A stretch of DNA of 64,000 bases from Brachyspira sp. CAG:484. GTDB taxonomy: Bacteria; Cyanobacteriota; Vampirovibrionia; Gastranaerophilales; Gastranaerophilaceae. The notes below the pieces were generated by a model. It was not told the origin of the DNA. It searched no databases and saw only the letters and a list, made by a program, of their open reading frames with translations. This document shows positions 61,406 through 64,000 of the stretch, in pieces. The position numbers and the translations under genes are program-made. The first letter of the stretch is position 1, and the number at the start of each line of letters is the position of its first letter. The stretch lies in contig HF989692.1 in NCBI GenBank assembly GCA_000431315.1, positions 1-64,000 on the forward strand, given 5' to 3'.

Positions 61406-61799
61406 TGGAGACGAGGGGAGTCGAACCCCTGTCCAAAATGGATAAAGACAAACCTCTACGAGTGTAGATTTTCATTCTCTCGGCTGATTCGGGGGAAAAC
61501 CAAAACCTTATAAATCAGCCCCAGGTTTTATTTTAGGGAAACTCTAAACCCTTGATGGTTATCTTGATACGCCTACCATCATCAACGCACTGCGTCTTGC
61601 ATAATGGACCTATATCACCGGCAAGCTGGGCAATATAAGTAGCTAATTACCGACTATGCAGCTAAAGCATATGCTCTAGAGAAGTCAGCTTTAATTACGT
61701 TGTTAGCATTTAATTTAGTTTGCTCGTTGATAACCGGGAACAGCGCCCGGACTCGCAGCCTGCATTCACCGAACATCCTGTCTAATCCAAAACGTCCCC
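61406..61799 (-). ncRNA. ssrA: transfer-messenger RNA
   Basis: Rescues stalled ribosomes and tags the product for degradation. The 394-nt gene has the tRNA-like ends (GGGGAC at the 5' end paired with GTCTCC; T arm with GGTTCGACTCC) and the conserved GGATTAGACAGGATG-type 5' region. The tag ORF lies at 61654-61707 on the minus strand, encoding ANNVIKADFSRAYALAA. CCA is not encoded. The one-piece form is used, unlike the permuted tmRNA of some cyanobacteria. It lies at the right end of the accessory region, 3' end facing it. The 61800-62067 gap upstream holds only small inverted repeats. Confidence 0.95.
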
Positions 61800-62067
61800 A
61801 TAAATTTAATTGTTAATGTTCTATGACCGCACTGTGTGTAGGTCCCTTTCTGCCAATAGGAATTATCATTTGTGACAGATTTTTTTTAAATCGTGATGCC
61901 ATTTCATATAATTCAAACCTAGCATTTAGGAAAGAAAGCATACCTCACAGACATTTTAATGCGAAGATCCTGTCTAAACCATGCACACCGTTTACTAAAT
62001 ATCAAAATGGTTGTAAGGTTATCTTATTTCATTATAACCGGTTTGAAATAAATTTCAAGCAGTTACT
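61800..62067. other. intergenic stretch upstream of ssrA
   Basis: I see no gene. It has a GGTTAT/ATAACC hairpin near 62015-62040 and a TTGAAATAAATTTCAA palindrome at 62043-62058, close to the one at 7601-7615. The ssrA promoter should lie just above 61800, but no clear -35/-10 pair is visible. Confidence 0.4.
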
Positions 62068-64000
62068 CTAATTTACAAGTAGCCGGTCAAGGCAAGCCTT
62101 TGAAGAATACTGCCATTCGCGGTAAGTAACTCTGTTTACCTTAAACCCTGAACGCTCTATAATTGACTGCTTTTTCATATTTGAAACCGTAGGACGTTCA
62201 CTATCCTCAACACCGTCAACTTCTATTACAAATTTGTCATCCACAAGCAAATCTGCACTTAAGCCGGCAATTTCAACTCCTGCACGAACTTTATGTCCCA
62301 GTTCGCGCAAAGTTTGTGCTATTTCGCGTTCAAGTTTATTTTTATAGATATTCTCATCAATATCCGGATTATTTAATGCTTGCTGCTTATTCTGGTATTC
62401 TTCAATATATGCCATATAATCCCTGAACAATCCCTCCTGAAGATCTTTAGGGTCACGTGAAACAAAGTTTATTACTTTGTATCTGGCACGTGTAATGGCA
62501 ACATTAAATAGGTTTGGCTTTTGCAGGAATGTAAGGCTCTGCGGGAAGCTGTTAGGTGCAAATGCCCATGACATTAGGATAATGTCACGTTCATCCCCCT
62601 GGAAGGTATGTGCTGTACCTATTTCTATCTGGTGCTTTCTAACCATATGATCAGAAAGTACCTTTGAAACCGAAACTTTAAGCTGTTCAACCTGAGCTCT
62701 GAATGGTGAAATTATCCCGATTGAAACAGGATTATCAGGATTTTTGCGTTCATCCTCTACAACTATATCGTATAATCGCTTAACCAAAGCTTCTATTTCC
62801 GGCAGGTTACGGGTAGCGTCAAAATCGACACGTCCATCAGGAACCATAACAGTTTCAAGAACCTTTCCATCTCCTACATCTTTTTTCATTACACGCATCC
62901 TGCCGCCGTAGAATTCCCTGTTAGAAAATTCGATGATTGGCGGGAGGCTTCTGAAATGTTCGTCAAGCATAACTGAATTCATTGAATAGTAATCAGCTAA
63001 GTCAAACATTGAATTTGTTCTGAAACGCCACATAAGCTGGTATTTGTCAGGAATACCATACTGGCTTAAGAAGGATTGCTCTTTAGCTTTTTCAAGGAAT
63101 GAAAGGTGAGGAAGCTGTTTGTCATCACCTACAATTACAGCCCTCTTAGCCCTGAATAGGATAGGGAAGCAGCTTGCAATATCACACTGTGAAGCCTCAT
63201 CAATGATTGCAACATCAAACATTCCCGGTTTGAGTGGAAGCGAACCGGAAATTGCATAGGTTGTCACACACCAGCAAGGAAAGGCTTCAAGAAGAGGTTT
63301 AAAGTCTTCATTTTCAAGGATTCTGTTTTGAAGATTTTTCTTGCGTTCTACAAGGGACTTAGCATGAACTATGAGCCTTTGCCGTTTAATCTGGTCGCGC
63401 AATAGACCCTTTAAAGCTTCACGCCGTCTGCCTTTTAAAATATTGATTGCAAGTGGTTTTTGCTTCTTCTTCATCTGGCGGATTTGTTCTGATAAAACGT
63501 GAAGGTTTCCGGTTTTCTGAATATCAGATTCAATTTTTCTCAAACGCCAGATTAAATTTGCTACCTCAAGCTCTGATTTTAAAACTCCGAGATTTTCATA
63601 ATCAACATCAAAATTTTTCAATTTAAGGATTTTTTTCAGCTGGCTTACACTGCCATAGTTTGCAATATTAGCAAAGAAGCCTGTTTTATCCATATTATTT
63701 TCCAAAGTCTTTATAATATTTGAAATTGTATCGATTTCGGATTTTTTTAGTGTTGTTTTAATGAATTGGGTATTTCCTATAGCCTTTTCCTGCTGCTCAA
63801 CATCAAGAGAAAGATTATGCCAGTCATTTTCAAGTTTGATAATTTGTTCGCACTTATTTTCCATTTGTTTAAGCAGGTCAAGATGCTGTTTCATGTCATC
63901 AACACCGGCAAAAAGGCTATCCTCAAAGTCGCTGTCAATATCAACTTTGCCTGACAGGAGGTCTTGAAGCTGATAACTCAATTGCTTCTGATAATTCAAA
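62068..64000 (-). CDS. SF1 (DNA2/NAM7-like) helicase with C-terminal endonuclease-like domain, 5' end outside the window
   Basis: The visible 643 residues are the C-terminal part; the Walker A region lies beyond the window. Seen: Walker B VAIIDEASQCD (about 264-274), VGDDKQLPH (about 291-299), LDEHFRSLPPIIEFSN (about 337-352), IGTAHTFQGDERDIILMSWA and NVAITRAR (helicase motifs V and VI). The final about 100 residues (LEREIAQTLRELGHKVRAGVEIAGLSADLLVDDKFVIEVDG) form a DUF559/Vsr-like PD-(D/E)xK nuclease. The role is DNA processing or defence. It is on the opposite strand to the recombinase module and upstream of ssrA. Confidence 0.88.
   Translation of the reverse strand, partial: LNYQKQLSYQLQDLLSGKVDIDSDFEDSLFAGVDDMKQHLDLLKQMENKCEQIIKLENDWHNLSLDVEQQEKAIGNTQFIKTTLKKSEIDTISNIIKTLENNMDKTGFFANIANYGSVSQLKKILKLKNFDVDYENLGVLKSELEVANLIWRLRKIESDIQKTGNLHVLSEQIRQMKKKQKPLAINILKGRRREALKGLLRDQIKRQRLIVHAKSLVERKKNLQNRILENEDFKPLLEAFPCWCVTTYAISGSLPLKPGMFDVAIIDEASQCDIASCFPILFRAKRAVIVGDDKQLPHLSFLEKAKEQSFLSQYGIPDKYQLMWRFRTNSMFDLADYYSMNSVMLDEHFRSLPPIIEFSNREFYGGRMRVMKKDVGDGKVLETVMVPDGRVDFDATRNLPEIEALVKRLYDIVVEDERKNPDNPVSIGIISPFRAQVEQLKVSVSKVLSDHMVRKHQIEIGTAHTFQGDERDIILMSWAFAPNSFPQSLTFLQKPNLFNVAITRARYKVINFVSRDPKDLQEGLFRDYMAYIEEYQNKQQALNNPDIDENIYKNKLEREIAQTLRELGHKVRAGVEIAGLSADLLVDDKFVIEVDGVEDSERPTVSNMKKQSIIERSGFKVNRVTYREWQYSSKACLDRLLVN

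Noticed and set aside
61406..61435. ssrA 3' end as attachment site of the island
   Set aside because: No copy of the ssrA 3' sequence is found near the left border around 34.3-34.8 kb, and large serine recombinases rarely use tRNA-like genes.
61328..62071. Short plus-strand frames across the tmRNA region
   Set aside because: They are antisense to ssrA or in low-complexity DNA, and have no ribosome-binding site.
1..64000. CRISPR array
   Set aside because: No regularly spaced identical repeats of 25-40 nt with unique spacers were seen anywhere in the window, and no cas genes.

Overview
The window is a 64 kb piece of an AT-rich, diderm bacterial chromosome. A TolC-type outer-membrane efflux channel, an AsmA-like envelope protein and three pilin-like proteins with an FTLAEVLITLGIIG N-terminus point to a Gastranaerophilales-type (Vampirovibrionia, 'Melainabacteria') non-photosynthetic relative of Cyanobacteria. 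The tmRNA tag, read as ANNVIKADFSRAYALAA, also begins like cyanobacterial tags. The lineage is an inference: no rRNA gene lies in the window.

Left half (1-34.3 kb), housekeeping. glyA and a WecA/MraY-type glycosyl-1-P transferase are followed by a structured leader RNA and a small hypothetical gene. A minus-strand operon rfbA-proB-proA-tyrA makes dTDP-glucose, proline and a tyrosine precursor. Next come uvrC (lacking its C-terminal HhH domain), a DUF711 gene and gcvT-gcvH-gcvPA of glycine cleavage. A drug-efflux locus follows: a TolC-like gene divergent from marR-emrA-emrB, with an 11-bp-arm palindrome just before marR. Three cassettes, each an XRE regulator divergent from a pilin-like gene, occur within 8 kb, mixed with a family-4 uracil-DNA glycosylase, pgi, tRNA-Val and tRNA-Cys. 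After these come WG-repeat, AsmA-like, L,D-transpeptidase, HD-domain, flavodoxin (with a metal-box-like palindrome at its promoter) and AmrS-type radical SAM genes.

Right half (34.4-61.3 kb), accessory. A broken M23 peptidase fragment marks the left edge. A defence-type run follows: a DUF2075 ATPase, a divergent class III cyclase-like protein, a HEPN-like protein and a 1006-aa SIR2 protein resembling DSR2. Mobile-element genes come next (RhuM, DUF5681, ParB-methyltransferase, zinc ribbon). A five-gene operon for a CDP-polyol-based surface glycan follows (ABC exporter, SDR/TagF-like fusion, TarI/IspD-like, TagF-like, GT2). Then come a MerR-like regulator and a cassette of an Mrr-type endonuclease plus a reverse transcriptase-nitrilase fusion of DRT type 1 architecture. 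That cassette is bounded by 63-bp inverted repeats (56/63 identical) and is next to DUF2924 and a serine recombinase. The last part is an unrecognised two-gene unit (soluble protein plus four-helix membrane protein) with its own promoter. The tmRNA gene ssrA and a truncated SF1 helicase-nuclease gene close the window.

A recurring feature is a -10 box lying exactly 6 nt (sometimes 8) before the ATG with no Shine-Dalgarno sequence, which suggests leaderless mRNAs for at least nine genes.
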